NCBI GenBank assembly: GCA_963835165.1
Contig: CAWIGD010000019.1
Location: 1-64,000, forward strand
Length of the DNA stretch: 64,000 nucleotides
From: VAZQ01 sp963835165
Lineage (GTDB): Bacteria > Pseudomonadota > Alphaproteobacteria > Rhizobiales > Xanthobacteraceae
Direction: 5' to 3'
The position numbers and the translations under genes were made by a program. This document shows positions 16,058 to 25,431 of this stretch, piece after piece (position 1 is the first letter of the stretch; each line of letters starts with the position of its first letter). Under the pieces are notes generated by a model. That model was not told the origin of the DNA, searched no databases, and saw only the letters and a list, made by a program, of their open reading frames with translations.

Positions 16058-17497
16058 ATGGTCAATGACTCCACACGAGATGCCGCGCTGGCCCTGCATC
16101 GGTTCGGCTTGGGCCCCCGTCCGGGCACGATCGCGGCAATTGCATCCGATCCGCGCGGCGCGCTGCTCGCCGAGCTCGAGCGTCCCGGTATCGGACGCAT
16201 CGACAATCCGGAGCTCCTCACCAGTGCCCAGGCCGCGCGCGCCGCATTTGAGGCGCGTGCCGCGCGGCAGGCGCAGCAAATCGTCGCGCAACGTGCGCAG
16301 AAGGAGGCCGAGCGGCTCAAGGCCGATAGCCAGAAGATGGGCGATGACGCGGGGCAGAGCGCGGCCACGTCTGCCCCGCCAGCGCAAGCCGAGCAGGTCC
16401 CCACCATAGAACGGCAGATCATTCTGAAGGAGATCAAGGCCAAGCTCGATGCCGCCCTGGCCGCCGAGATCGGCTTTGCCGAGCGTCTCGTCTGGTTCTG
16501 GTCGAACCATTTCTGCGTGTCCGCGGAAAAGGTGCCCAACATGGCGGGCGGCTATGAACGCGAGGCAATCAGGCCGCACATCCTCGGGCGCTATGTCGAC
16601 ATGCTGCTCGCGGTCGAGGGCCACCCGGCGATGCTGGTCTATCTCGATAATTTCATTTCCATCGGGCCCAACTCCGTTGCCGGCATCAATCGCACCCGCG
16701 GCCTCAACGAGAATCTCGCGCGCGAGATACTGGAGTTGCACACCCTGGGTGTGCGCACCGGCTACAGCCAGGACGATGTCTTAAGTTTCGCCAAGGTGCT
16801 CACGGGATGGACGATCATTTCAGCCAATGACAATCCCGAGCACGGCGCCGAATTCATTTTCAATCGACGCCTGCACGAGCCGGGACCGCAGCGAGTCATG
16901 GACAGGACCTATGCCGATACCGGCGTCGAGCAGGGCCGCGCGGTGCTCAAAGAGCTCGCCCGCCACCCCGCGACTGCGACCCATGTCGCTACCAAGCTGG
17001 CGCGCCATTTCGTCGCTGACGAACCATCGCCGGCGCTGGTCGAGAGGCTGGACAAGATCTTTCGCGACACCGACGGCGACCTCAAGGAGATCGCCAAGGG
17101 ATTGATCGCCGCTCCGGAAGCCTGGACGCCGGTGCAGAGCAAGCTCAAGCGGCCGAGCGAGTGGGTATTGGCCATGGTGCGCGCGACCGGCCTGCGCGGC
17201 GATCCCGAGCGGTTCGCGCGAGGTCAGGCGTTGCTCGGCGAGCCGATGTGGCGGCCGCCCTCCCCGAAGGGCTTCGCCGACGACGAGGGCGCCTGGATCG
17301 ACACCATGGGGCCGCGGCTCGACATCGCCAACAATTTCGCCGAGCGCGTCGCCGAACGGATCGACCCGAAGGAGGTGGTCGAGACCGCCCTCGGGCCGAT
17401 CGCTTCGGCCGAAACGCGAGCGGCCGTCGCGCGTGCGGAGAGCCGCCAGCAGGCCCTCGCGCTCGCTTTCATGTCGCCCGAATTTCAGCGGAGGTGA
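16058..17497 (+). CDS. DUF1800 family protein
   Basis: 479 residues. Typical DUF1800 landmarks: RDAALALHRFGLGPRPG near the N-terminus, AEIGFAERLVWFWSNHFCVSAEK, LVYLDNFISIGPNSVAGINRTRGLNENLAREILELHTLGVRTGYSQDDVLSFAKVLTGWTI, and ATHVATKLARHFVADEPSPALVERL. The biochemical function of the family is unknown. No signal peptide is visible; the partner DUF1501 protein encoded directly downstream has a twin-arginine signal, so the two may be exported as a complex (inference). Its promoter region carries a BlaI-type operator. The two genes are separated by 2 bp. Confidence 0.88.
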   Translation: MVNDSTRDAALALHRFGLGPRPGTIAAIASDPRGALLAELERPGIGRIDNPELLTSAQAARAAFEARAARQAQQIVAQRAQKEAERLKADSQKMGDDAGQSAATSAPPAQAEQVPTIERQIILKEIKAKLDAALAAEIGFAERLVWFWSNHFCVSAEKVPNMAGGYEREAIRPHILGRYVDMLLAVEGHPAMLVYLDNFISIGPNSVAGINRTRGLNENLAREILELHTLGVRTGYSQDDVLSFAKVLTGWTIISANDNPEHGAEFIFNRRLHEPGPQRVMDRTYADTGVEQGRAVLKELARHPATATHVATKLARHFVADEPSPALVERLDKIFRDTDGDLKEIAKGLIAAPEAWTPVQSKLKRPSEWVLAMVRATGLRGDPERFARGQALLGEPMWRPPSPKGFADDEGAWIDTMGPRLDIANNFAERVAERIDPKEVVETALGPIASAETRAAVARAESRQQALALAFMSPEFQRR

Positions 17498-17499
17498 TC

Positions 17500-18746
17500 A
17501 TGGCACTCCTGCATTTGCCCACGCGGCGCGAGATGTTGGTCGGCACCGGTTCCCTGTTCGCTTGGGCGCACACACCCAAACTGGCGCGCGCCGAAGGCCG
17601 CGATCCCCGCGTTCTCGTTATCGTGCTGCGTGGTGCTCTCGACGGGCTTGGCATGGTTGCGCCGGTTGGCGATCCCGACTGGGTCAGTCTGCGCGGCGAT
17701 CGTGCCCTCGTGCTCGACGGCAAACCTGCGGCATTGCCGCTCGATTCGTTCTTCGCACTCAATCCGGCAATGCCGAACCTTCATCGGCTGTACCAGGCGC
17801 AGCAGGCAATCATCGTGCATGCGACGGCGACGCCTTATCGCGAGCGGTCGCATTTCGACGGCCAGGACGTCCTGGAGAGCGGGCTCGCCAAGCCAGGCAC
17901 AACCGACAGCGGCTGGCTCAACCGCGCGCTCTCGTCGCTCGCGGCGGATGGACGAGTCGATCCCACAAGGCAGCAGAGCCTTCGCCGTCGGACCGGTGAC
18001 CCCGCTGGTGGTGCGAGGCACCGCCCCCATCATGTCGTGGTCGCCGCAGCGGCTGCTTCCGGCAAGCGACGACACCCAGATGCGCCTGCTCGACCTTTAT
18101 CGTCACACCGACGCCAAGCTGGCTCGCGCGTTCGAAGGCCGTCGCGATCTAGCCACCCTGGCGCGTACCGGCGGAATCGAGACGATGCCGCTGCGCGAGG
18201 GGGAAGCAGCAGCCAGGCATTGGTCGCATTCGGGAATACGTCGGAAACGTTGCGAGCACGGCCGCGAAATACCTCGCACAGCCCAACGGCCCGCGCGTGG
18301 GTGCGGCGAGCTTCGTGGGCTGGGATACGCACATCAACGAAGGCGCCGCCGGCGGACAACTCGCCGCGCTCCTCGGTGCGCTCGATGAGGCCATTGCCGC
18401 GATCGAGAAGACCATGGCCGACGCCTGGAGCGAGACGGTGATCGCGGTCGTGACCGAGTTTGGTCGTACCGCGCGCATCAATGGAACGGATGGGACGGAC
18501 CACGGCACCGCCACGGTCGCCGTGCTCGCAGGCGGCGCATTGAAGGGTGGCCGTGTCATCGCCGACTGGCCCGGGCTGAGACCGGCCGACCTCCATGAAG
18601 GTCGCGATCTCAAGCCCACGATCGACCTGCGCGCCGTGCTGAAGGGCGTGCTGAGGGACCATCTGCGCGTCGATGAGGTAGCGCTCGCCACAAGCATTTT
18701 TCCCGGGAGCGACGACGCAAAACCGATGGCGGGATTGTTGGCATGA
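17500..18746 (+). pseudogene. DUF1501 family protein, two frameshifts
   Basis: Three frames add up to one DUF1501 protein of about 415 residues. Frame 1 gives MALLHLPTRREMLVGTGSLFAWA (twin-arginine signal TRREML) through HFDGQDVLESGLAKPGTTDSGWLNRALSSLAADG. Frame 2, from about 17950, gives SRAFAVGPVTPLVVRGTAPIMSWSP and LLDLYRHTDAKLARAFEGR. Frame 3, from about 18205, gives VASTAAKYLAQPNGPRVGAASFVGWDTHINEG, VIAVVTEFGRTARINGTDGTDHGTA and the normal C-terminus ending PMAGLLA. DUF1501 proteins are exported, sulfatase/phosphatase-fold relatives usually paired with DUF1800. Breaks lie near 17945-17965 and 18180-18215. GGAGG before the ATG is intact. Confidence 0.82.
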
Positions 18747-18859
18747 TCTCGTGACGGCAGAGAGGGGCGGCACCCGGCAGCGTTTGCTTCGGCGCGGCGG
18801 GCCGCCCGCCGCAACGAAGAATGGTCGTTGATGCGCATTGGCACGAGGCGAGACGAGTC

Positions 18860-20857
18860 ATGCCGGCAATCCCTCTCATTCCAAGAGCTGCATTGTTTGG
18901 CAATCCCAGCCGTCATCAGGCTCGGATCAGCCCCGATGGCGAATGGTTGACGTGGCTCGCCCCGTTCGAGGGCGTGCTCAATGTCTGGCTCGCGCCGGCC
19001 GATGACGTCGGCGCGGCGGAGCCGCTGACGCGGGTGACGGGACGCCCGATCGCCTGGCAGGATTGGGCCTGCGACGGGGCGCACATCCTCTTCCTTTCTG
19101 ACGAGAGCGGCGACGAGAATTGGCGCGTCTTCGCCATCAACCGCACGACCGGCGCAGTCCGCAATTTGACGCCGATCTCGCGCGTAAGCGCGCGCATATT
19201 GATGGTGTCGCCGGAGCGGCCGGATACGATCCTCGTCGGCCTCAACGATCGCGATCCGAAATGGCACGACGTCTGGGCCGTCGATCTCGCCACCGCCGAA
19301 CGCCGGTTGGTTTTGGAGAACAGTGAGTTCTGGAACTTCGCTTTCGATTGGCAGCTCAATCCGCGGGTTGCGCGCAAGGTCGAGCCCGCCCAGGGCGGCT
19401 CACAGCTCTACCGCTTGGTCGACGGAGCACGCGAGCCGTGGCTGCGAATTCCTCATGCGGACGAACTGACGACGTGGCCACTATTTTACGATCGCGCCGG
19501 CACTGCTTTGACGATGATGTCCTCGCTCGGCCGCAACAGAGCAGCGCTTATTCGCGTCGACGAAAACACCGGCACGCAGACCCTGCTGGCCGAGCATGCC
19601 AAGGTCGACCTCGGCGACACGCGGATCTTGAATCCGAAGACGTTCGAGATCGATGCGATCGCAGCGAACTACCTGCGGCAGGAATGGATTGTTCTTAACC
19701 CGGCAGTCCAGAGCGACCTGCGCTTCCTGCGCAACAACCTGAACAGCGTCGATTTCCTGGTCGACAGCCAAAGCAACGACAACGACCGTTGGGTCGTCAC
19801 CGCCTACGGTCCGAAACAGCCCCTGAGCTATTTCCTCTATGATCGGCGGCGGCAGGTATTGAGCTCACTGTTCAGCGCGCGCCCGGAGCTTGCGGGATAT
19901 CGGCTGGCGCCGATGCAAAGTCATGTGGTCAAAGCCCGCGATGGGCTCGATCTCGTGTCTTATCTGACGCTGCCAGCCGAGACGCAGGGATCGCGGCCGA
20001 CCGAGCCTCTGCCCATGGTGCTGATTGTGCACGGCGGACCCTGGGGCCGCGACGTCTACGGCTACCGCCCGGATCACCAGTGGCTGGCAAACCGCGGTTA
20101 TGCGGTGCTGTCCGTGAACTATCGCGCCTCGACCGGCTTTGGAAAGGATTTCATCGACGCCGGGACGCACGAACACGCCGGCAAGATGCACGACGATCTG
20201 ATCGATGCGGTGGAGTGGGCGGTGCGCGAGGGTATCGCGCGTCGCGGCAAGATCGCGATCATGGGCACATCTTATGGCGGATACGCGACCCTGGTCGGCC
20301 TGACATTCACGCCGGAGGTTTTTTGCTGCGGCGTCAGCATCGTCGGCATTTCCAACCTCGTGACCATGCTGGAAAGCATGCCGCCCTATTGGGCGGGGTT
20401 CAACGAGTTCATGTTTCGCAGCTACGCCGACGTGCGCACCGAGGAGGGTCGCGCGTGGCTCCGGTCGCGCTCGCCGCTCTACAAAGTGAACCGGATTTGC
20501 CGGCCGTTGCTGATCGGGCACGGAGCCAACGACGTGCGCTGCAAGATACAGGAATCCGACCAGATCGTGCGCGCCATGCGCGACCGCCATCTGGCCGTGA
20601 CATACGTCGTCTATCCGGACGAGGGGCACGGCTTCGCGCGCCCGGAAAACCGTATGTCGTTCAACGCCATCTCCGAAGCCTTTCTTGCCGAGCATCTGGG
20701 CGGCCGCTGCCAGCCGATCGGCAAGGACTTTGCGGGGTCGAGCCTGGAGATAAGCGAAGAAATCGAGGCGTCGCCAAATAGCATGGACCGGCAGGTCGAA
20801 AGCCCGCGCCGCGTCCGCATTCTCAACCCGGCTGTGGCAGCGCCGTCTGCACGATGA
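18860..20857 (+). CDS. S9-family (prolyl oligopeptidase-like) serine peptidase
   Basis: 665 residues from MPAIPLIPRAALFGNPSRHQARISPDGEWLTWLAP. The N-terminal two thirds is a beta-propeller with WD40/TolB-like blades. The C-terminal alpha/beta hydrolase has the nucleophile motif GTSYGGYA (Ser near 471), Asp in GANDVR (near 558) and His in DEGHGFARPENR (near 590), so the triad is complete. This pattern fits acylaminoacyl-peptidase/dipeptidyl-peptidase relatives. No signal peptide is present, suggesting a cytoplasmic peptidase. An upstream in-frame ATG at 18821 is possible. Its 3' end overlaps the convergent TetR gene by 35 bp. Confidence 0.88.
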   Translation: MPAIPLIPRAALFGNPSRHQARISPDGEWLTWLAPFEGVLNVWLAPADDVGAAEPLTRVTGRPIAWQDWACDGAHILFLSDESGDENWRVFAINRTTGAVRNLTPISRVSARILMVSPERPDTILVGLNDRDPKWHDVWAVDLATAERRLVLENSEFWNFAFDWQLNPRVARKVEPAQGGSQLYRLVDGAREPWLRIPHADELTTWPLFYDRAGTALTMMSSLGRNRAALIRVDENTGTQTLLAEHAKVDLGDTRILNPKTFEIDAIAANYLRQEWIVLNPAVQSDLRFLRNNLNSVDFLVDSQSNDNDRWVVTAYGPKQPLSYFLYDRRRQVLSSLFSARPELAGYRLAPMQSHVVKARDGLDLVSYLTLPAETQGSRPTEPLPMVLIVHGGPWGRDVYGYRPDHQWLANRGYAVLSVNYRASTGFGKDFIDAGTHEHAGKMHDDLIDAVEWAVREGIARRGKIAIMGTSYGGYATLVGLTFTPEVFCCGVSIVGISNLVTMLESMPPYWAGFNEFMFRSYADVRTEEGRAWLRSRSPLYKVNRICRPLLIGHGANDVRCKIQESDQIVRAMRDRHLAVTYVVYPDEGHGFARPENRMSFNAISEAFLAEHLGGRCQPIGKDFAGSSLEISEEIEASPNSMDRQVESPRRVRILNPAVAAPSAR

Positions 20858-21485
20858 GACCGCGGGCACGGGCATCGACGACGCCGAGCCCGCGCAAAGC
20901 AAACAGTGTCAGCGCCTGCACCCGCGCCCGCGCCTTCGCTGCATCGTCCGGAGCCGCGGGCGCAAGCGAGCCAACCAGGCCCTCGATCAGCGCCCCGACC
21001 AGCGCCGCGGCCGCGAGCGCAGCGTCCTGCTCGGGGAGACGCCCGCCCGCCTGGGCATTTCGGATGAGCTTGTTGAATTCGTTGACCAGCGCCTGCCGAT
21101 AGGAGGCGCGCGCGACGTCGACCTCGGGCTCGACCGGCTCGGCAATCAGCGCGAAGGCCAGCCGCCGACTGGCAAGGGCGCGCGCCGCGAACGTGGTGAT
21201 GGCAGCGGCGAGCGCCGAAAGCGGGCCGGGCGCCGCCTTCGCCGCGCGCTCCAGGGCGACCAGTTCGCGCGCGGAAAACGCCGCCACCAATGCGGCGACG
21301 AGATCGGTCTTGGCCGGGAAATAGCGATAGACCGTGCCGGCGGCGATCCCGGCGCGGGCGGCGACCGGCGCGATCTGGACCGCGGCCATTCCGCCTTCGG
21401 CCGCGGCCTCGCCGGCGGCGGCGAGAATTGCGGCGCGGCGGGCGGCAAGCCGACGGACGACATTTTCGGTTTGGCGGTAGGGCAT
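20823..21485 (-). CDS. TetR-family transcriptional regulator
   Basis: 220 residues. The N-terminal HTH reads RRAAILAAAGEAAAEGGMAAVQIAPVAARAGIAAGTVYRYFPAKTDLVAALVAAF, a standard TetR DNA-binding domain. The C-terminal domain is Ala-rich and helical with VNEFNKLIRNA and ALVGALIEGLVGS. The ligand is unknown. It is divergent from the substrate-binding protein gene at 21664, with an imperfect palindrome directly before its start, so it probably regulates itself and that transport/catabolic cluster. Confidence 0.88.
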   Translation of the reverse strand: MPYRQTENVVRRLAARRAAILAAAGEAAAEGGMAAVQIAPVAARAGIAAGTVYRYFPAKTDLVAALVAAFSARELVALERAAKAAPGPLSALAAAITTFAARALASRRLAFALIAEPVEPEVDVARASYRQALVNEFNKLIRNAQAGGRLPEQDAALAAAALVGALIEGLVGSLAPAAPDDAAKARARVQALTLFALRGLGVVDARARGLIVQTALPQPG

Positions 21486-21488
21486 GAC

Positions 21489-21524
21489 GAATCAGCCTCG
21501 TCTCAAACAAATGAGGCATGATTC
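21489..21524. promoter_or_regulatory. Possible TetR operator
   Basis: Outer arms GAATCA (21489-21494) and TGATTC (21519-21524) are perfect. Inner CCTC (21496-21499) and GAGG (21513-21516) pair with a one-base offset. It sits a few bases upstream of the TetR start codon in the divergent intergenic region, where an autoregulatory operator is expected. Confidence 0.4.
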
Positions 21525-21663
21525 ATAAATAGGCAATGACGTTGATATGCAATCGCCTTTGAACGCGCGCTGCACTCAAAGGCGTGCATCTCCCGCTGTG
21601 ATGGTCCTGCCTGGGACACGATGGTATCGTCACCCGCAACAACGATAACCAATGGGAGGAGAC

Positions 21664-22665
21664 ATGCGCGCCTTGCGCTGGGTGGTGACCTGCACCGTCT
21701 TGCTTGCCGCCGGAACGGCGTATGGCGCCGAACCGGTGAAGATCCGGGCCAGCTGGATCGTCGCGCCGTCCGACTGGACGCCGCTGCTCCTGGAGAAGCC
21801 CGATTTGATGAAGAACAACGGCAAAACCTACGCCTTCGAACCGCAGCGCTTCCAAGGCACACCTGCGGTCATCACCGCGCTGGCGAACAACGAGATCGAG
21901 CTCGGCAACCTCGCCTTTTCCTCGCTCGCGCTCGCGATCCAGAACGCAGGCCTTGAAGATCTGCGCATCGTCGGCGACCAGTTCAAGGACGGCACCGACG
22001 GCAACTACAGCAACCAGTTCTTCGTGCTCAAAGACAGCCCGGTGCAGAAGGTCGAGGATCTGAAAGGCAAGATCGTCGCGACCAATGCGGCCGGCAGCGC
22101 CGTCGACATCGCCATGCGTGCGATGCTGCGCAAGCACGGACTCGAGGACAAGCGCGACTACACCCTGGTCGAGGCGCCGTTTCCCACCATGAAGGCCATG
22201 CTGGTGCAGAAAAAGACCGATCTCGCGTCGTTCGTGGCGCCATTCTCGTTCGATCCCGAGCTCAAGCAGATCGCAAGGCCGCTGTTCAGCCAGCGTGACG
22301 CGCTCGGCCCCACGCAAATGATCGTGTGGGTGGCGCGCGCCGGCTTCCTGCAGAAGAACCGCCCCGCGATGGTCGATTTCCTGGAGGATTCGGTGCGGGT
22401 GGTGCGCTGGTATCTCGATCCCAAGAATCACGACGAAGCCGTGCAGATCGCGGCCAAAGTCACCAAGCTGCGTCCGGAAATGTTCGCGGGCTGGCTCTTC
22501 ACCAACAAGGAATATTCGCGCAGTCCCGATCTCTTGCCCGACATGGCGGCGCTGCAGTCCAACATCGACGCGCAGCGCGACCTCGGATTCCTCAAAGGCC
22601 CGATCGATGTTCAGAAATACGCCGATCTGAGCATCGTGCGGGAGGCGGCGCAGCGCCTGAAGTGA
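21664..22665 (+). CDS. NitT/TauT-type ABC substrate-binding protein
   Basis: 333 residues from the ATG preceded by GGGAGGAG. Signal peptide MRALRWVVTCTVLLAAGTAYGA; the mature protein has the SsuA/THI5-like fold: VKIRASWIVAPSDWTPLLLEKPDLMKNNGKTYAFEPQRFQGTPAVITALANNEIELGNLAFSSLALAI and VEDLKGKIVATNAAGSAVDIAMRAMLRKHGLE. It binds a small (often sulfonate-, amine- or aromatic-type) ligand in the periplasm. No permease or ATPase gene is adjacent. It is followed by a class II aldolase and, convergently, a TPP enzyme. Confidence 0.85.
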   Translation: MRALRWVVTCTVLLAAGTAYGAEPVKIRASWIVAPSDWTPLLLEKPDLMKNNGKTYAFEPQRFQGTPAVITALANNEIELGNLAFSSLALAIQNAGLEDLRIVGDQFKDGTDGNYSNQFFVLKDSPVQKVEDLKGKIVATNAAGSAVDIAMRAMLRKHGLEDKRDYTLVEAPFPTMKAMLVQKKTDLASFVAPFSFDPELKQIARPLFSQRDALGPTQMIVWVARAGFLQKNRPAMVDFLEDSVRVVRWYLDPKNHDEAVQIAAKVTKLRPEMFAGWLFTNKEYSRSPDLLPDMAALQSNIDAQRDLGFLKGPIDVQKYADLSIVREAAQRLK

Positions 22666-22764
22666 TCGGGCCACGAACAGGCGACGAGGTAAAGCTCTCG
22701 GTCATCACGGAATACCAATCTCCGCTGGATGATGACAGCGGAGCAAGTCAGCGAGGAGATAAGA

Positions 22765-23532
22765 ATGTCACCCACCGCCGCGGTCAGCCGAGCCGCAAAG
22801 CCCAATATCGCTCCTGCCGAATGGCAGCAGCGCGTCAATCTCGCGGCGTGCTACCGGCTCGCAGAGCATTTCGGCTGGACCGATCTGATCTACACTCACA
22901 TTTCAGCGCGCGTTCCGGACGAGCCCGGGCATTTTCTGCTCAACCGCTTCGGGCTGTTGTTCGACGAGGTGACCGCGTCCAACCTGATCAAGGTTGATCT
23001 CGACGGCAATCTGGTCGATGAGCCCGATGCCCCCATGCACCGGGCCGGCTTCGTCATTCACAGCGCGATCCATGGCGGGCGCGACGACGTCGACTGCGTC
23101 ATCCACACCCATTCCAAGGCCGGGGTCGCGGTCGCGGCCATGAAGGACGGGCTGCTTCCGCTGAGCCAGCATGCACAGCTGTTCTTCGGGCGGGTGAGCT
23201 ATCATGACTACGAGGGGCTTGCGATCGACATCGACGAGCGGCAGCGGCTGGTGCGCGATCTCGGCAGCAACCCCGTGATGATCCTGCGCAACCACGGCCT
23301 GCTGGCCGTGGGTACCAGCATCCCGCTTGCCTTCAGCAACCTGTTCAATCTCCAGTTCGCTTGCGAGACGCAGGTTCTGGCGATGGCGGGAAACGCCGCC
23401 CTGAACCTGCCCTCCGCGGCGGTATCGGAGCACACGGCCGAGCTCGCCGTCGCACCGGAAGCACCCTTCGGCACGGAATGGGCGGGACTCCTGCGCAAGC
23501 TCGACCGCATGGACCCGTCCTACCGGACGTGA
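22765..23532 (+). CDS. Class II aldolase/adducin-family protein
   Basis: 255 residues from MSPTAAVSRAAKPNIAPAEWQQRVNLAACYRLAEHFGW, with GAGGAG upstream; an earlier in-frame ATG at 22729 is less likely. Family landmarks: YTHISARVPDEPGHFLLNRFG, CVIHTHSKAGVAVAAMKDGLLPLSQHAQLFFGRVSYHDYEG (HxH zinc ligands) and MILRNHGLLAVGTSI (third His ligand). Members are Zn-dependent aldolases, epimerases or decarboxylases acting on sugar phosphates and hydroxy acids; this metazoan-adducin-like subgroup has no assigned substrate here. It is likely co-transcribed with the upstream binding-protein gene (99 nt gap). Confidence 0.88.
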   Translation: MSPTAAVSRAAKPNIAPAEWQQRVNLAACYRLAEHFGWTDLIYTHISARVPDEPGHFLLNRFGLLFDEVTASNLIKVDLDGNLVDEPDAPMHRAGFVIHSAIHGGRDDVDCVIHTHSKAGVAVAAMKDGLLPLSQHAQLFFGRVSYHDYEGLAIDIDERQRLVRDLGSNPVMILRNHGLLAVGTSIPLAFSNLFNLQFACETQVLAMAGNAALNLPSAAVSEHTAELAVAPEAPFGTEWAGLLRKLDRMDPSYRT

Positions 23533-23574
23533 CAATGCCCGTGTGCGGGACGAGCGGCGCAATGAGCCTGGCTC

Positions 23575-25253
23575 TCACCCGCCCGCCTGCGCCTTCTCGC
23601 GGGTGGCAGTGAGCGACATCGTCGGCGTGAGCGCCTCGGCATCGACCTTGAGATGCAGGATCGCCGGCTTGCCGGATTTCTGCGCCGCCTCGAACGCGGG
23701 CCAAAAATCCGCGGTCTTTTCCACCGTCGCTCCGTAGCCGCCGAACGCGCGCGCATAGGCGGCGAAATCCGGATTCTTCAAACCTGTTCCCACCACGCGG
23801 CCGGGATAATGGCGCTCCTGATGCATGCGAATGGTGCCGTACATGCCGTTGTCGACCACGACGATGATGACCGGCAGGTCATATTGTACGGCGGTCGCGA
23901 ACTCCTGCCCGGTCATGAGGAAATCCCCGTCGCCGGCAAAGGCGACGACGGTGCGCTCCGGCGCCAGCCGCTTCATGCCGATGGCCGCCGGCACCCCGTA
24001 GCCCATGGAGCCCGAGATCGGCGCCAGCTCGGTGCCGTAGCGGCGGTAGCGCGTGTAGCGGTGCACCCAGATGGAGAAATTTCCGGCGCCGTTGCAGATC
24101 ACCGTGTCGGCGGGAAGCCTGTCACGCAGTCCCGCGACGATCTCGCCGAGATTGACCGGGCCCGGCACCGTGGTCGGCTTGTCGGTCCAGGCGAGGAAGT
24201 CGGCATGGGCGACCGGCGTTTCCCGCTGCCATCGCAGCTCGCCCGGCGGCTGGAGGCCTTCAAGCGCCGCGGCAAACGCGGTCGGCGTGGCATTGATGGG
24301 AAGGTGCGCGCGGTAGACGCGGCCGAGCTCCTCGACGCCGGGAAATACATGCACCAGGGTCTGGCGCGGCCCCGGAATGTCGAGCAGCGTGTAGCTTTGC
24401 GAGGGCATCTCGCCCAGCCGGCCGCCGACGAGCAGGATGAGGTCGGCCCCCTTCACACGCGCCAACAGCTTGGGGTTCGGCCCGATGCCGAGATCGCCGG
24501 CATAGCAGGGATGTCCCGGATCGAACAGATGCGCGCGCCGGAACGTGGTCGCGACCGGCAGCGCAAAACGTTGGGCAAAGCGCGCGACCGCGGCGCAGGC
24601 CGGGGCGGACCAGCGGCTGCCGCCGAGAAGCACGACCGGCCGCTCGGCCGCCCATAACAGCTTCTGCAGCCGGCTCATGTCGGTTGCACCGGGCCAGGTC
24701 TCCACCAGCTCGAAGGCGGGGGCGTCGGGCACGGCAATCCGCTCGACCAGCATGTCTTCCGGCAGCGCGATCACGACCGGCCCGGCCGGCCGCTGGTCGC
24801 GGTGTAGAAGGCGCGCGAGATGAGCTCGGGGATGCGGGTCGGATCGTCGATCTCGGTCGCCCATTTGGCCATCGTTCCGAACACCGCGCGATAATCCAGT
24901 TCCTGGAAAGCCTCGCGCTCGCGCATCTCGCGCGCGATCTGGCCGACGAACAGAATGAGCGGGGTGGAGTCCTGACGCGCGATATGCACTCCCGCCGCCG
25001 CATTGGTAGCGCCGGGTCCACGGGTGACGAAGCAGATGCCGGGCCGACCGGTGGCCTTGCCCTGGGCTTCCGCCATGATCGCCGCCCCGCTCTCCTGCCG
25101 GCAGACGGTGACGGCGATATCGCGATCGTGGCAGGCGTCGAGAGCGGCGATATAGCTCTCACCCGGCACGCAGAACATTTGACGCACGCCATGAATGACG
25201 AGCTGATCGATCAGAACTTCGGCGGCCGTCCTGGTGCCGTCATTGGCGCGCAT
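23575..25253 (-). pseudogene. TPP-dependent acetolactate-synthase-like enzyme, frameshifted
   Basis: Two minus-strand frames make one enzyme of about 559 residues. The N-terminal frame (start 25253, GGAG upstream) has HGVRQMFCVPGESYIAALDA, the catalytic Glu in CRQESGAAIMAEAQGK, GICFVTRGPGATNAAAGVHIA and ends at SRAFYTATSGRP. The C-terminal frame resumes with GPVVIALPEDMLVERI and holds the TPP site ICNGAGNFSIWVHRY, GSMGYGVPAAIGMKR and AGDGDFLMTGQEFATAVQYDLPVIIVVVDNGMYGTI. The join lies within a GGCC/GGGCC-rich stretch at 24775-24795 where one base (or four) seems missing. Both halves look functional. The exact reaction is unclear: a carboligase or 2-keto-acid decarboxylase of the ALS superfamily. 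Confidence 0.82.
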
Positions 25254-25431
25254 TGCTGGGGTCTCCGGATTATTTCGCAGCGTTATAGCAAGCGACGCTG
25301 GACACGTCGCGGGCCCTGCACGCATAGAACGGTGAACGGTTCCGAGGGTGCCGGCGTTGACATGCCGCTGCGCCGCCGCGGCGCGGAACGCAGCGAGACC
25401 AGTGACAACCGCTGCAGACAGGTCGCTACGA

